A stretch of DNA of 64,000 bases from Floccularia luteovirens (lineage: Eukaryota > Basidiomycota > Agaricomycetes > Agaricales > Squamanitaceae): positions 868,001-932,000 of the forward strand of contig VSJF01000012.1 of NCBI GenBank assembly GCA_009739215.1, given 5' to 3'. This document shows positions 13,567 through 25,526 of the stretch, piece after piece. Each line of letters begins with the position of its first letter. Position 1 is the stretch's first letter. The notes beneath the pieces were generated by a model. It saw only the letters and a list, made by a program, of their open reading frames with translations. It was not told the origin of the DNA and ran no database searches. The position numbers and the translations under genes are program-made.

Positions 13567-16500
13567 ATGAGACCAGCATCCCTCAGTCGTAACCTCCATT
13601 CCGATGAATCAACACCACTCCTACTACACTCATTACATGAGAACAAAAGTTCTGTACTGAGTCTCGCTGCAGATGACAACTACATATACTCTGGGAGTCA
13701 AAACAGAAATATCTCCGTAAGTAAATTCATTTTCTTGTTTCATACGCATTTCACGATGGGATGTAGGTGTGGGATAAGAAGACCTTTGTGTTGAAAGACA
13801 CCCTGAAGGGCCATACAGGAAGTGTGTTAGCACTCGAATATGCGAAGGATAAGGAATGGCTTTTTAGTTCTTCAGGTACGATATAATTCAGTGGCAGGTG
13901 AAACACCTCTCACAGAACCTAACATAACAGGGGATAGTACAGTCCGAGTTAGTCATTTCTCTATTTTTTGACAAACATCTACTACAACCTTCAAACCGTC
14001 AGGTGTGGTCTACTGTGAACTTACAGCCACTATACGTCATTGTACCGTACTTGGAAGATGGCGCTGGAGATCTTTTCTCTATATCCTGGTCTGATACTAT
14101 GAACACACTTTTCCTAGGCTGCCAGAACACTTCCTTGCAGTGGTACAAATTCTCTGAGCCGATTCTAGAACCATGTGAATCTCAAAGATCAATTTACAAC
14201 GACTCTTTGATACAGTCAGGAGCAACTACCCCTGCAAATGCCACAACGCCGCGTAAAGCTCATAAATTTTTCGATAGCTATCCCCAATACGAGCGGAAGC
14301 CTGCTGATATCTTCGCAAACAATGGTGTTACTTCATCTGGCATACCAGGACGGGATAGCCCAGATTCTGGCAGTACTACTCCTTGTTCCCAGATGCAACT
14401 TTCAGTTCCTGCTACAAACGTCATTGATTCGGCTCATTATGGTTATGTATATTGCATGACCCTCATCCATTATGATAGCGGGACTCAATTAGCAACGGGA
14501 AGTGGCGACGAAACAATCAAGGTATGTAATCATTGATGAAAGGGACTATGACCGGTAATGACCTATTTTCCATCCATCAGCTATGGGATTGTACACCCTC
14601 TGGTCCAAACTTTATCTATGAAATCGCATGCAATCATGGTGCAGTCCTTGCATTAGTTGCCAAAGGAGATACTATATATGCGGGGTGCCAAGATGGCTAC
14701 GTTAAAGTCATGGACTTGGAGACCAAGACCTTCGTCAGAACAATAATTGTACAAGAGGTAAAGGCCAATGCTGTAATTGCTTTTGCCTGTTTAACGATAA
14801 ATCCAGTCCGTAGATATAATATCTATGTCTCTTCTGAATTCGGATCTGTACACCTGTTCTGCAAACGGGTGGGTGAAGGTGATAATTCACATTCTATAAT
14901 ATTCCTTCTCTTTCTTACGAATCTCAAGTGCTGGTCCCCTTCTTTTGATTGCACCGCTTCCTGGATTGCACACGATGGGATTGTCCTGTCATCCATAGTA
15001 TCATGCCGGAACGGATCTGAGAAGGAGGCAATCTGTCTGGTTACAGGAGGAAATGATGGCCATATTAAAGTTTGTCTGTTATTCGTCCAGACGAATGTGA
15101 TACCTAACCTATTTCTTGTAGATTTGGGACGTTCTCCCACCAAAATTGGTGGCTGAAACAAAAGAAGTAATTGGTGATGATTCTGCACAACATACAGGAA
15201 ATGAATTCAATGCAGGTATGTCGATTCTAAAGGCTTCGCGGCATCAACTGAATACATCACAATGTGTGCAGACACCCTAACATATGCTCTATCCAAATTT
15301 ATTTCGATCCCTAGTGTGAGCTGTGATTTAGCACATAGAGAAGATTGTAGGCAAGCGGCAATATGGTTGAAGAAATGCCTAAGTCAACTTGGAGCCCATA
15401 CCTCGCTTGTGAGAGTTTATCATACATTATAGTCCCAGTACAGGATCGTGACTTTGCTTTATCTACCATCCAGCTGACCACGGGGGAGGGTAATAACCCA
15501 CTCGTTTTCGGAACGTTCGAGGGTTCTGTCAGGAATTACCCGCACAAAAAACCACGAGTGCTCTTCTATGGGTGGGTACCCTTTCTTCGCAACAGGGATT
15601 GTTTATCCTGAACTAAATTTATAGCCATTACGATGTTATCCCGGCGCCTAAGAATGGCTGGAGCTCAGATCCATATACTCTCATGGGCCGTAATGGTTAC
15701 TTGTATGGTCGTGGTGCTACTGATAACAAAGGGCCTATCATAGCTGTTGCTTGTGCCGCAGCAGAACTTCTATCGCGGAGAGCTCTTGAAGTAGATCTGG
15801 TGTTTCTAATAGAAGGTGAGGAGGAATGTGGTAGTACCGGATTTGGTGAAGCAGTACGAAAGTATAAGGTAGTTTAAACATGTTTGAGTGATTGGGCATA
15901 CTCACTTACAAGTGCTGCAGAGCACAATCGGCCACATCGACTCTATTCTTGTTAGGTATGAGTTCCGTTGTATAATTACCCAACTTGAGGTCTAATCTTC
16001 TTAACAGTAACTCAACGTGGATTGCCGAAGACAGACCTTGCATCACCTACGGACTGCGGGGAGTTGTTCACTGCTCACTGGAGGTAAGTAGATCTTGTGT
16101 GTTGAGGGATTACAACCATTGCTTATTTCATAAATGTAGATATTCAGCGATCTCCCAGACTTACATTCAGGTATAGAAGGAGGAGCAGTTGCGGAGCCTA
16201 TGTTTGACATGTAAACTCTACAATGCGAGACTACTCCTGCTAAACTAAATGCATACAATAGGATCAAACTTCTGGCAACACTGACGAATGACGAAAATCA
16301 AGTGCAGATACCAGGGTTCTGTAAGTTAGCCAGTTATCTCAACAACAGTGTTCCTCACAATCACGTTTTCCAGACGACCGTGTTAGACCTCAAACGAAGG
16401 AAGAGAAAGAACTATACAAATTGTTGTCCGGAATTACCGATAGACCCGCATCATCTTTGGCGTCAAGATGGTGCGAGCCTTCTTTGACTATCCACAATAT

Positions 16501-17206
16501 TGAAATTTCAGGACCAAAGAGTTGGTGATTCCAATCAGACCACGAATCATTTGCTTATTGTCGTGGATGTAACAGATGCTACGGTGATACCCGGAAAAGT
16601 GAAAGCGCAGGTATCCATTCGCATTGTCCCCGACCAAAGCCTTGAGACTGTTGCTCAGTCACTAAGTGAATTCTTAAAATCCTCTTTCAAAAAGTTGAAA
16701 TCACCAAACACTCTCAAGGCAAGTGTGATTCATCATAGTCATGTTCAAGGAGAAAACTCATCTACTTGTAGACCAATATCGAACATACTGCAGATTGGTG
16801 GCTCGGTAATCTTCAGGATCCCTGGTTCAAAACTTTAGAAAGTGCCGTGCGGGAAGAATGGGGCGAAGAGCCCTTGCGCATCCGTGAAGGAGGCGTGCGT
16901 CATAACAAACCTTTTCCTGATATTAAAGCGAATACTCATTTTCCTCCAAAGTCTATTCCATCAATTCCTTTCTTGGAAAAGGAATTCGGTTGTCATGCAC
17001 TACACCTTCCAATGGGACAAAGCACGGTATTATTATAGCTTTAAGCTATAAGGTTTGACCTAATTCCTGAAAATTTTTAGGACCAAGCTCACTTACCGAA
17101 CGAACGAATATCTCTTTCTAACTTGCGCAAAGGCAAAGCTGTTGTAGAGCGGTTCCTGTTGAATGCAGTGGATAAATGCACTAATTCGGATGATAATTGT
17201 TCCTGA
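13567..17206 (+). CDS. DUG2: Dug2-like WD40 / M20 metallopeptidase fusion (glutathione degradation)
   Basis: The N-terminal half is a WD40 propeller: LSLAADDNYIYSGSQNRNIS, GHTGSVLALEYAKDKEWLFS, LATGSGDETIKLWD, IYAGCQDGYVKVMD, LVTGGNDGHIKIWD. The C-terminal half is an M20 peptidase with the di-zinc ligands HYDVIPAPKNGW, GRGATDNKGPI, EGEEECGSTGF and the late HALHLPMGQST segment; it ends VVERFLLNAVDKCTNSDDNC. WD40 plus M20 in this order is the architecture of yeast Dug2, which with Dug3 forms the enzyme that removes glutamate from glutathione outside the vacuole. About 15 short exons were joined. The M20 half appears complete, so unlike some family members the zinc site is not obviously lost. 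The partner Dug3 is not in the window. Confidence 0.9.
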
Positions 17207-17524
17207 TATTATTGTTCTCTCCGGTTTTGGGTCTTAGTACCACATTGAACACACACGTTACGATCTCCTTATTTATTTATCTGTTACCCACAAACTTCTT
17301 TCCGACACACTTTCTACGACAAATGTGCTATGACACATTTCACGCTATTCAAGTCCATGTCTAGAGGAAAAGTCTGGCTGTCACGCACTTTATACATATA
17401 TACATCGATAGGACAAGGCAACATTATCATGTTTTCCATTTCCATGTAATACACTGGCTATTCATTATTCTCCATGGCTCCTGTGCTCGATACATCTCTT
17501 GTCTACTAAAAAACAGTCTCATTC
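17207..17524. other. Convergent spacer between DUG2 and GH43 gene A
   Basis: 318 bases holding the two 3' untranslated regions. I see nothing else in it. Confidence 0.5.
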
Positions 17525-19221
17525 TCAAACAACAACCTAGTGGATGATGTATAAATGTATTGATCAACATATGAGGACAAACAACTGACCGGCCAACCAC
17601 TGGAGAAATCGAGTCTGTTGATCCCAAGCTGAACAGTACTTTATGAGATTCATGTTTCTGTATGCTATACTATAGTACTCACGAAGCTTCCTGAGGGTGT
17701 ATAGTAATCTGACATGACAATTTTCTTGAGCGTTGAACGATCAAAACTAGTCATAGACTCACGATAAATCAGGATGGGTCCATCGTTGTCAAGGAGGATA
17801 TCCTGTCCACCAGGACCTACGATCTACAAAAGCATTTTGAGTCCAGAATCATGGCTGGTCACTAAAATTCGAGCATACATTGTCATGCGTTCCCAACACA
17901 AGAGTGCCCCCACCAGCTGTTAAGGCGACACCCGATTTGTCAACATAGCCACCATTGACACTATTGCAAGAAACATTAGTTAGTGATGAAGGCCAATTAT
18001 AAACTCATTGTATTACGTTGAAGACCTTCCAACACGAATGTTGTAGGTGCTGGATATTCCCTGACAGCAATTATCCCAGGACGAGAAGAGGTAGTAGAAA
18101 TTGTTGAATTTAAATATCACACTAGCCTCGATCGCACCGTTGTTAGCCGTTCGCTGTGCCAGCGATGTAACAGTAGAGCTACTGAGTTGTCCAGATGATG
18201 GGTTCAAACTGAAGCCAAAACACATCATTAGATTGAAACCCTGTAGTAACAGTAACAGCAACTAACCTCATTAATTTTATTCCGGTCCAGAAACTTCCCA
18301 AGGACATAAACCATTTGCCGTTATCTTGGTTAGAGGTCAGCAAGCTATCGTTGAAATTGCACACAAATATCTCACCAATCAAAAGGCTTCATGAACAATA
18401 CACAGTTAGCAACAGTTAATAACAGTGAAATGTCAATCATTGACGACACATACTTAGGATCAATGGCCTATCAGAGTACATTATATCAGCAACAAAGCTT
18501 TGCCATTTTTATCTGACGTACATTATAATTATTGGCACTGGAAGTTTGTGTGATGAGCCCTTCGTGGGTGAAACTTCCTGTAAGATGTTGTGAGTAAAAT
18601 CACCGGTTGTACGTCGGTTGATCTATACTTGCCCGGAAGCCCAGTTGATGATTTTGCAAGGAAGATAGCGGACTATACCAAACTATTAGGTAGCATATAT
18701 GGAAACATATATTTAGACATACATTTTGGGATCCGAAGCTTGAGGCAGCGTAGTATAACTATAAGGAGATAAGAATTGCGGTGGAGGAGAATGAAGAGAA
18801 ACAAACTATGAATTGTCCATTGAGGTAGGTACAATCTGGCGCCCAAATGTTACTGTGAAGAGATCAGAAACCAATTCGCCAACGCATAAACTCGAAACAA
18901 ACCCGTTGCTTGTCAACGTGAATTGGTCGGTCCAAGGAGCACCGTTGGGCCATACTTTCCCTATCAGAGTCCAAGCAATGCGGTCAGTGGACGTGCGGAT
19001 TTCTATACCAGGTGCAGTAGCTGAAGATATACGCGTCAAAAAAGTATTTCAGTCTTTGTCATATAAGTCAAGGGCATACAAAAAACAAAATATTTCCCAG
19101 TATTGTCTTTGCACATTGTCGGATCGTGTACAGCTGTGTTTCCGGTCACAGTACCGGGGCCTACGACAGCTTGGCCGAGTGTTGCCAAGACAAGCACATT
19201 AACAACAGATATCAGGCGCAT
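17525..19221 (-). CDS. Secreted GH43 endo-1,5-alpha-L-arabinanase, copy A
   Basis: MRLISVVNVLVLATLGQAVV is a signal peptide. GPGTVTGNTAVHDPTMCKD carries the catalytic base Asp of GH43. Then TSTDRIAWTLIGKVWPNGAP, LWAPDCTY-type context, AIDPNLLIDNGKWFMSLGSF with the second catalytic Asp, TANNGAIEASVIFKF with the acid Glu, and LGINRLDFSSGWPVVV at the C terminus. The fold is a five-bladed propeller acting on the arabinan side chains of pectin. The gene is cut into many exons, two of them microexons (18454-18467, 14 nt, and 18376-18386, 11 nt). A last coding piece of 12 nt (17525-17536) restores the usual GWPVVV end; read-through of the final intron gives an atypical tail. Copy B at 21567-23275 shares this structure. 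Confidence 0.9.
18376..18467 (-). other. Two microexons of GH43 copy A (14 nt and 11 nt)
   Basis: Exon 18467-18454 (GCCATTGATCCTAA) and exon 18386-18376 (CCTTTTGATTG) are each bounded by AG and GT. Together they encode AIDPNLLI, the strand carrying the second catalytic Asp. Skipping either breaks the frame. The same pair occurs in copy B at 22497-22510 and 22426-22436. Confidence 0.85.
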
Positions 19222-19725
19222 ATTTTTCTGGTGAGTTTTGAAGATGTTTCGTATGCCAGCAAGCTGAGGAGGCTTTTATATATTGCTGACAGTATGTCGA
19301 ATCCTTTTGCGACGTGGGGGGGGAGCGTCATGGGATGTATTGTTCGTTTCGATGCCAAAGGATCCACTGATGATGAGAAGAGTGGTCACTCGCGTGATTG
19401 AAATTGAGAATTATTACTCTGTTCCTTAGAACTTGTTAGGCCTGTCGGACGTAGTTGTTCTGTGTGATAATAAATCAGAAGGAGAACACAGACCACGGGA
19501 TGACCTGAATTCAAGTTTGCGGACCGAGCGGGACCGGAGGTAACAATCATAGCCAAATTATCCTCCATATGTCCTTCTTATGCTATCCGGCTGCAATCCG
19601 GTCTCAAAGTACTCTTGCAAACCGGTATTTACCATAAGGGCATCCAACTGGTAGGTTATGTTGCCATAGATTCTAGGTTATAAAGCCTCTTATCGGGTGA
19701 ACCTTGACCGTACCAATTAAACAAG
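19222..19725. promoter_or_regulatory. Shared promoter region of GH43 copy A and the alcohol dehydrogenase
   Basis: 504 bases between divergent starts. A GCGGACCG element lies at 19519-19526, followed by a further CGGGACCGG, in a locally GC-rich patch. Related CGGACCG sites occur upstream of GH43 copy B. CGG-N-CCG half-sites are the kind bound by Zn(II)2Cys6 regulators, but no specific factor is implied. Confidence 0.4.
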
Positions 19726-21409
19726 ATGCCTTCCCCGAATTCACCCTCTGGCAACCAAAAGGCTATCCGATGGCATCCACCTTCATATGACATCAGGGTA
19801 GAAACAGTCCCAATCCCTCAGTATGTCTATCTTTGTTAAATTGATGTTGTCTCACAACTTTGTTGCAGGATACAACACCCGGATGATGCAATTGTCAAAG
19901 TGACAGTACGTACAGATCTCCTTGCACAAATTGCCATATTTTGATGAGGATATATATTTCTTGTCAGCTGGCTGCACTTTGTGGTAATCATGTCGATAGC
20001 AATCTTGAGAAAAATATGATAACTTTTGGCAGGAAGCGATATGCACATTTATCGTGGTCACGACGACATTAACCAGGTGTATGTCGACCCTCCATCGCTC
20101 CGCGGTCCGTTGTGTCATACTAAGAATAAATACTAGGCATACATGTGGTCACGAGTTCATTGGAGAGATAGTAGACATCGGAACAAGTTACGGAACTAAA
20201 GCTGAAGGCAGACCTGCACTCTATTCTAGTTTGAAGATTGGCGACAAAGTGGTCTCACCATTTACAGTAAATTGTGGGGAGTGTCAGTGAGTCAACCTAA
20301 TTTCTAGCATATTCTCAACCAATTTAAAATGTTCTTAGTGTTTGCCGCTTGGGATATACTGGTCGATGTCCACATGGGTTTCTCTTCGGTTCAGCAGCTT
20401 TAGACGGGGGTCAGGCCCAATACGTCAGGGTACCCAAAGCGGGAGGCACTCTCTTCAATCTTAGTGATCCATCTACATGGTCTAGCGCACTTTCCAACGA
20501 CGAGAAACGGACAGCCCTTGAAAATCTTTCAGACAGCTCCTTACTATTACTAGCGGATATTCTCCCTACTGGCGTATTCGCAGCTCTACAAGCCATAAAC
20601 CACCCAAAAGTAGCACCTGTAATAACCGGAAGACCCTGGCCCCTATGTTTTACTTCGCCAGCCAACGTATCCGAGAACAACGTTAGCTTCACGGAAGAGG
20701 ATAAGATATTGACTATTGCCATCGTTGGCCTAGGTCCCGTTGGTGTATGTGCAACAGTCAGCATGCTTGATGTCATCGCGACACGAAACTTGCCTTCCCG
20801 TGTTGTTGCTATCGACCCGTTAGAATCCAGGAGAGAGAAGATGAAGGCCGTCTATACAGCAATTGGTTCTACAGGAAAGAGCAATTGTGAATTTGTAGTC
20901 CAATCCATTGAGGATGCCAAGACTACAGTCAAGGATTGGACTGATGGCATAGGGTGCACGGCCGTATTAGAGGTGAGTCCTTTCTGTCTATCTCGAAATG
21001 TCGAAACCTACAAAAATCAAGGTTGTTGGAAATACAAGTGCAATCAGTCTGGCATATGAACTTGTCCGAGCGTTTGGTGCAATCACATCTGTTGGTGTCC
21101 ATGGTGCACCTCCAGTGCCATTTACTGGTAGAGAGTTATATAAAAAGAACATCTCATTGGATTTCGGGCGGTGTCCTGCAAGGGCTATGTTCCCACCAGC
21201 ATTTGACTTATTGGGTAATGTGGTATGATCTAATGACAGAAGTCAAACTGACGTTAGTTGTTACAGTGAAGAGACAAGATGTCTTTGGAGGAGTCGGCAA
21301 ATCAGAAAGTTTGATCGATCGTATAGTCGACTTCGGAGAAGCTGCTGACATGTATCGTGCATTTGACAAAGGCGAAGTTGGAAAAGTCATATTCGATCCA
21401 TGGAAATAA
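19726..21409 (+). CDS. Zinc-dependent medium-chain alcohol dehydrogenase
   Basis: After a short N terminus (MPSPNSPSGNQKAIRWHPP) the catalytic zinc ligands appear as LAALCGSDMHIYRG and HTCGHEFIGEIVDIG. The structural zinc lobe follows as NCGECHFCRLGYTGRC with four cysteines. The Rossmann motif is VGLGPVGVCATVSMLD, followed by VVAIDPLESRREK, so NAD(P) binding is expected. The C-terminal part reads VFGGVGKSESLIDRIVDFGE and ends GEVGKVIFDPWK. The last intron (gtaatg...gttacag) removes an out-of-frame stretch at 21213-21266. The family includes sorbitol, threonine and formaldehyde dehydrogenases; the substrate is not evident. Its place between two arabinanase genes makes a pentose or pentitol role a tempting but untested idea. 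Confidence 0.9.
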
Positions 21410-21566
21410 ATGAACTAATGATAAGCACATCTGTATGCGTTGCACTTACTGTTTTGTACTATCCAAAAATACTCACATTTACTTATGAATAACTGTGCAC
21501 TTGGTCATTCATATATCGCATTGAAGACTGATGACTTCAGATTGTATAAAGCTACGATAAATTCAC

Positions 21567-23275
21567 TCAAACGACGACCTAGCAGAGATAGTATGTGAGC
21601 CAATGTATGACATGCAAAGAATAATACCCACAGGCCATCCACTAGAGAAATCCAATCTGTTGATACCCAACTATAGGAACAAAAATTATAATGATTAGTG
21701 GTCTCACAAGAAACAAATCAGAAATGACTAACGAAACTTCCCGTGGAAGTGTAGTAATCTGACATCAAATTGTGGGCCTCAGAATATGGAAAAATTGTAA
21801 TAGACTTCAACATACGGTAAATAAGGATGGGACCATCGTCATCAGTCATAAGGTCTTGACCACCAGGTCCGATGATCTATGAAAAGTCTAAGCATATCTC
21901 TGATAACAACCGAGAAACACCACTAACCTTGTCGTGCGACGCAAGGACAAGGGTTCCTCCACCAGAAGTAAGAGCGACACCAGAACTATCCACAAATCCT
22001 CCAGTCGGGCTGAGGCGAAAGACTCAGTTTGCGCGTTGCATATATATGGGCCGACAAGTACATACCTAGAAGACCGACCAACTCGAATGTTATAGGTGCT
22101 TGATGTGCCAGCACAGCACTTGTCCCATGATGTGAACAGATAATAGAAGCTGCCGAACTTGTAGATGACACTAGCTTCGATTGCCCCTCCACCTGCAGTT
22201 CGCTGTGCAAGAGATGTCACAGTGGAGCTGCTCAACTTTCCGGTCGATGGGTTCAGGCTTTATTGTACATGAGATTATTTCAGCAAAATGTCTTGTGTAA
22301 AATCACTTGACGTACGTTTGCAGTTTAATTCCTGTCCAGAAACTTCCTAGTGACAAATACCATTTACCCCCATCTACAGAAAACCTCAGAACATAAGAAA
22401 CAGACAAAGAGTGTCCTTTACTTACCAACGAGCAAGCTGAACACAAAAATGATCAGGTCAAAGTAAAAGGAGAGATATAGCAGCACGGAGGCTTACTTGG
22501 GATCAATGGCCTATGTACACTTCGTTCAAATTATTGGCCAGAGAAAGCGGTTGATATTTACTCACATTGTAGTTATTACTGCTTGAAGTAGACGTGACGA
22601 GACCTTCGTTTGTCCAACTACCTATACAAAGGAATTATTTTTCAGTATTATATTCGCAGCATTCTGAGTTTGTCATCTAACCGGGTAACCCAGTCGTTGA
22701 TTTAGCGAAAAATATAGCCGACTATAGAGGGTGATGTTAGGACAAATTTTGGTAGAATAGGTTCTTATCCAAACATTTTGTGAACCGAAACTGGATGCAG
22801 CGTAATATAGCTATAGATTCTATGTTAGCAAAGATAAAACCATAGAAAAAAGGACATACATAAAATTGTCCGTTCGAATAATAACAATCAGGTGCCCAAA
22901 GATTGCTAGGAAGCAATCACACTTGAGTTTAGATTAACTATATCTCAATCCTGAACATACCCATTTTTAGTACCAGTATATGGGTCGGTCCAACTGGCAC
23001 CGTTTGGCCACACTTTGCCGACTAAGGTCCATGCGGTACGATCAGTAGAGGTTCTGATTTCAAGGCCGACCGCAGTCGCTAGGAAGACAAATATTCTTAG
23101 CTATCAGGTTGAAACCATAACAAATGATCTTACAAAATATGAAATATTTTCCGTTGTTGTCTTTGCACATAGTAGGGTCATGGACGGCAGTGTTTCCGGT
23201 AACAACACCTGGGCCAACCACTGCTCGACTAAGACCAGCAGAGACCAGAACAGATAACAAATATAACAAACGCAT
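21567..23275 (-). CDS. Secreted GH43 endo-1,5-alpha-L-arabinanase, copy B
   Basis: MRLLYLLSVLVSAGLSRAVV is the signal peptide. GPGVVTGNTAVHDPTMCKDN holds the catalytic base Asp. AIDPNLLVDGGKWYLSLGSF and GGGAIEASVIYKFGSFYYLF hold the other two acidic residues. KCCAGTSSTYNIRVGRSS matches the same region of copy A, and the end again reads LGINRLDFSSGWPVVV after splicing. Microexons at 22497-22510 and 22426-22436 and the 12-nt coding end (21567-21578) are in the same places as in copy A. The two genes therefore arose by duplication of a multi-intron gene. They now flank the alcohol dehydrogenase in direct orientation. Both look intact, so sub-functional or dosage roles are possible. Confidence 0.9.
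22426..22510 (-). other. Two microexons of GH43 copy B (14 nt and 11 nt)
   Basis: Exon 22510-22497 (GCCATTGATCCCAA) and exon 22436-22426 (CTTGCTCGTTG) are flanked by AG and GT and encode AIDPNLLV in phase with the neighbouring exons. Position, phase and length equal those of copy A. Confidence 0.85.
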
Positions 23276-24056
23276 AACGAATATGATGTATCATGTCCGT
23301 ATTCATTGCGCATTTATATGACTTTCAAAGAATTCTAGCGATGTTTTTGCTCATTTCCATACTGTTTTCTCCGAGGTTCAAGCTAATATACCTGCTGGCA
23401 CTACGACACCTATGGAAATGATTCATACAATCAACAAATGACTTCAAAATAATGACGTGGATCTTTTGAATATATACTTTTGCGATTGAGCGGACCGTGT
23501 TGGCGGCCCGACACATTAACACAAACGGCCTCTGGTGATCCTAAGGTCTTGTGTTCCTGCAGTGTATACCAAGGGGTATTATGCAGAATCCCTGTAAAGC
23601 CTGTGTGTAGACATATGCAGCGTCTTTCTACCACTTTTGTTTGCACACGGACCGCGCGTAGAACCCAAGACCTATGAACAGTGATTCAAGAAGACGGTCA
23701 CAGCCCATCTTCTGAGAGCCATCAAAACCACAGTTGCATTCGTATCACCTGTGACAACTGTGTAGCTATTTGCACCTAGAATGGAATTAGTTACTACATG
23801 TGAATCCATATTTCCAGCTATTTAGATCGGCTCTCAGGTAGCGCATGACATGTATCACCCACTGTGGTAGAAATTAGACATAGGTTCTCTGGTGAGTGGG
23901 CCATACACATCAACAGTTGGGATAAAATCGTATCATTGGCAAAAGAATGATCATCATTGATAATAGACTTCGCTTCGCTACAATTTACTTTGACAGACAA
24001 GTAAGAAATCTCATCATGTTAGGTCTGTAAAGCACTCACCTTTGCAAATTATATAA
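23276..24056. promoter_or_regulatory. Upstream region of GH43 copy B and 3' flank of the BTB gene
   Basis: 781 bases without a gene I can support. Two CGGACCG sites lie at 23491-23497 and 23648-23654, about 220 and 375 bp before the arabinanase start. The rest gives only short open frames without family resemblance. Confidence 0.45.
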
Positions 24057-25245
24057 TTACAATGAGGGTCCATAAAGGTCGGATTTCACCAGCTTCTCCC
24101 AGCTTGGAAGTCCGACAGCAATGGGCAAGCCTTGCCAAATTGCTTCACGAAATTTGTCCACATCATTCTGGAAGGATATCCGACATATATTGCAAACAGT
24201 CGTATCTTGAGCAACTTCAATGGTGGCTTGTACCATATAGTGGAGAGGGCCCGTCCTTAATACCCAGGAACGGGATAACAGAGACCATAAGCGTAAGAAT
24301 CTTTTACGGCAAGAATCAGGGTTAACACAGTTTTCATCAATTGGTCGTTCTTGACATATGTTGCGTACGAAGTCGAGAATCACTTGGAGCCTATGTTGGT
24401 ACATAACTGTGTAGAGCTGAAGGTCGTGGGATGTGAGCACAGATGATGGCTTAGACAAATGCTCTATGGTCAACTTCGGATGGTCCCCCTTCAAGATGTC
24501 AGCGAGTGGATATAATGACAGAAAATACAATGAAGACGGAACGACAATGTTCACATCCACTTCTCTCGCAAGATTCAAGACATGCAAAGGGTGAACATAT
24601 GGATAAGTAGTATTTCCGATGTTGTGTGTGTTTAAAGCAGCATGAACCATCTCATCATGACCTTTTAAAGTATAGGGCCAGGTCTCGGTGAGAAATCGTA
24701 TTGCCTGAGTGCGAAGGTTTCCGATAAAGTACTTCGTGGATAAGCGTAAGATGCTAGCCAGATGGAAGAAGTCTTCTGACCCGCGGTTATGGAACTCCCT
24801 TGAATAAAAACCATCACCAAAGATAACCTTAAATCTAAATAGTTACAAGACTCACGCGCCATCATAAAGAGCCGTTATAAGATTAGAGAGTTCGAAGGGT
24901 GCGTCATACACGTAAACAATTGGACAGCCGTCGGATGTTTGCGGACCACTATGAGTACTTTCAGCAATATCAAACATTCCTTGAAAGACTTCTGAATGCC
25001 TGGCCTGAAAGTTGGTTAGATCAGAGAGGTTTATTGATAAAAACAAAGGTATTCGTACAAGAACGCCTCGATGTACGCGGAAAGTAGTCGGAGAGTCATA
25101 GGTAACGAGAAGAATGTTTCCATCGTCGAACCATGGCTACAGCTATATAAATGCGACGAATCGCAGATACTGAGAGCCGCACCTCACCTCGTCGTTCTTG
25201 AACCAAGCAATCGATCCGGTCAACCATGTTAACGTTGTATCCCTG
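24057..25245 (-). CDS. Fungal BTB/POZ-domain protein (N terminus unresolved)
   Basis: The BTB core reads PWFDDGNILLVTYDSPTTF then RVHRGVL, ARHSEVFQGMFDIAE, IVYVYDAPFELSNLITALYD, DFFHLASILRLSTKYFIGNL and LRTQAIRFLTETWPYTL, as in the large agaricomycete family of BTB proteins. A helical C-terminal half follows (LHVLNLAREVDVNIVVPSSL, CRKRFLRLWSLLSRSWVL, SCR and CNIC cysteines) and ends GLPSWEKLVKSDLYGPSL, a usual end for this family. Most members are uncharacterised; BTB domains pair proteins and can recruit Cul3. The first exon is not clear. The frame runs upstream through TGSIAWFKNDE to an acceptor near 25245, but no convincing ATG exon precedes it, so the true start may lie within 25,250-25,430. 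Confidence 0.8.
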
Positions 25246-25526
25246 AGAGAATATAAATCCCTACTACTGCTATTCGAGTAGGATCTTATTTACACGAGAC
25301 GTATAGCTGATAGCCAGAAATACTTAAGAGCGCGTATGAACAATGTTCATAAACAGTTTGTTGAGAGAAGTTATAAGGAGCACGTGGTCGTACTTGTTCC
25401 TGATTCAATCATCGCCTGAAGTCATTGCTCCTGTCACTAATATTTTCCGTCGTGCCCTCTAACGCTGAAGTTGCCGAGAAGTTCATATCACAGCTTCGCC
25501 AGGCTTATACCTGGACTCTAGCTGAT

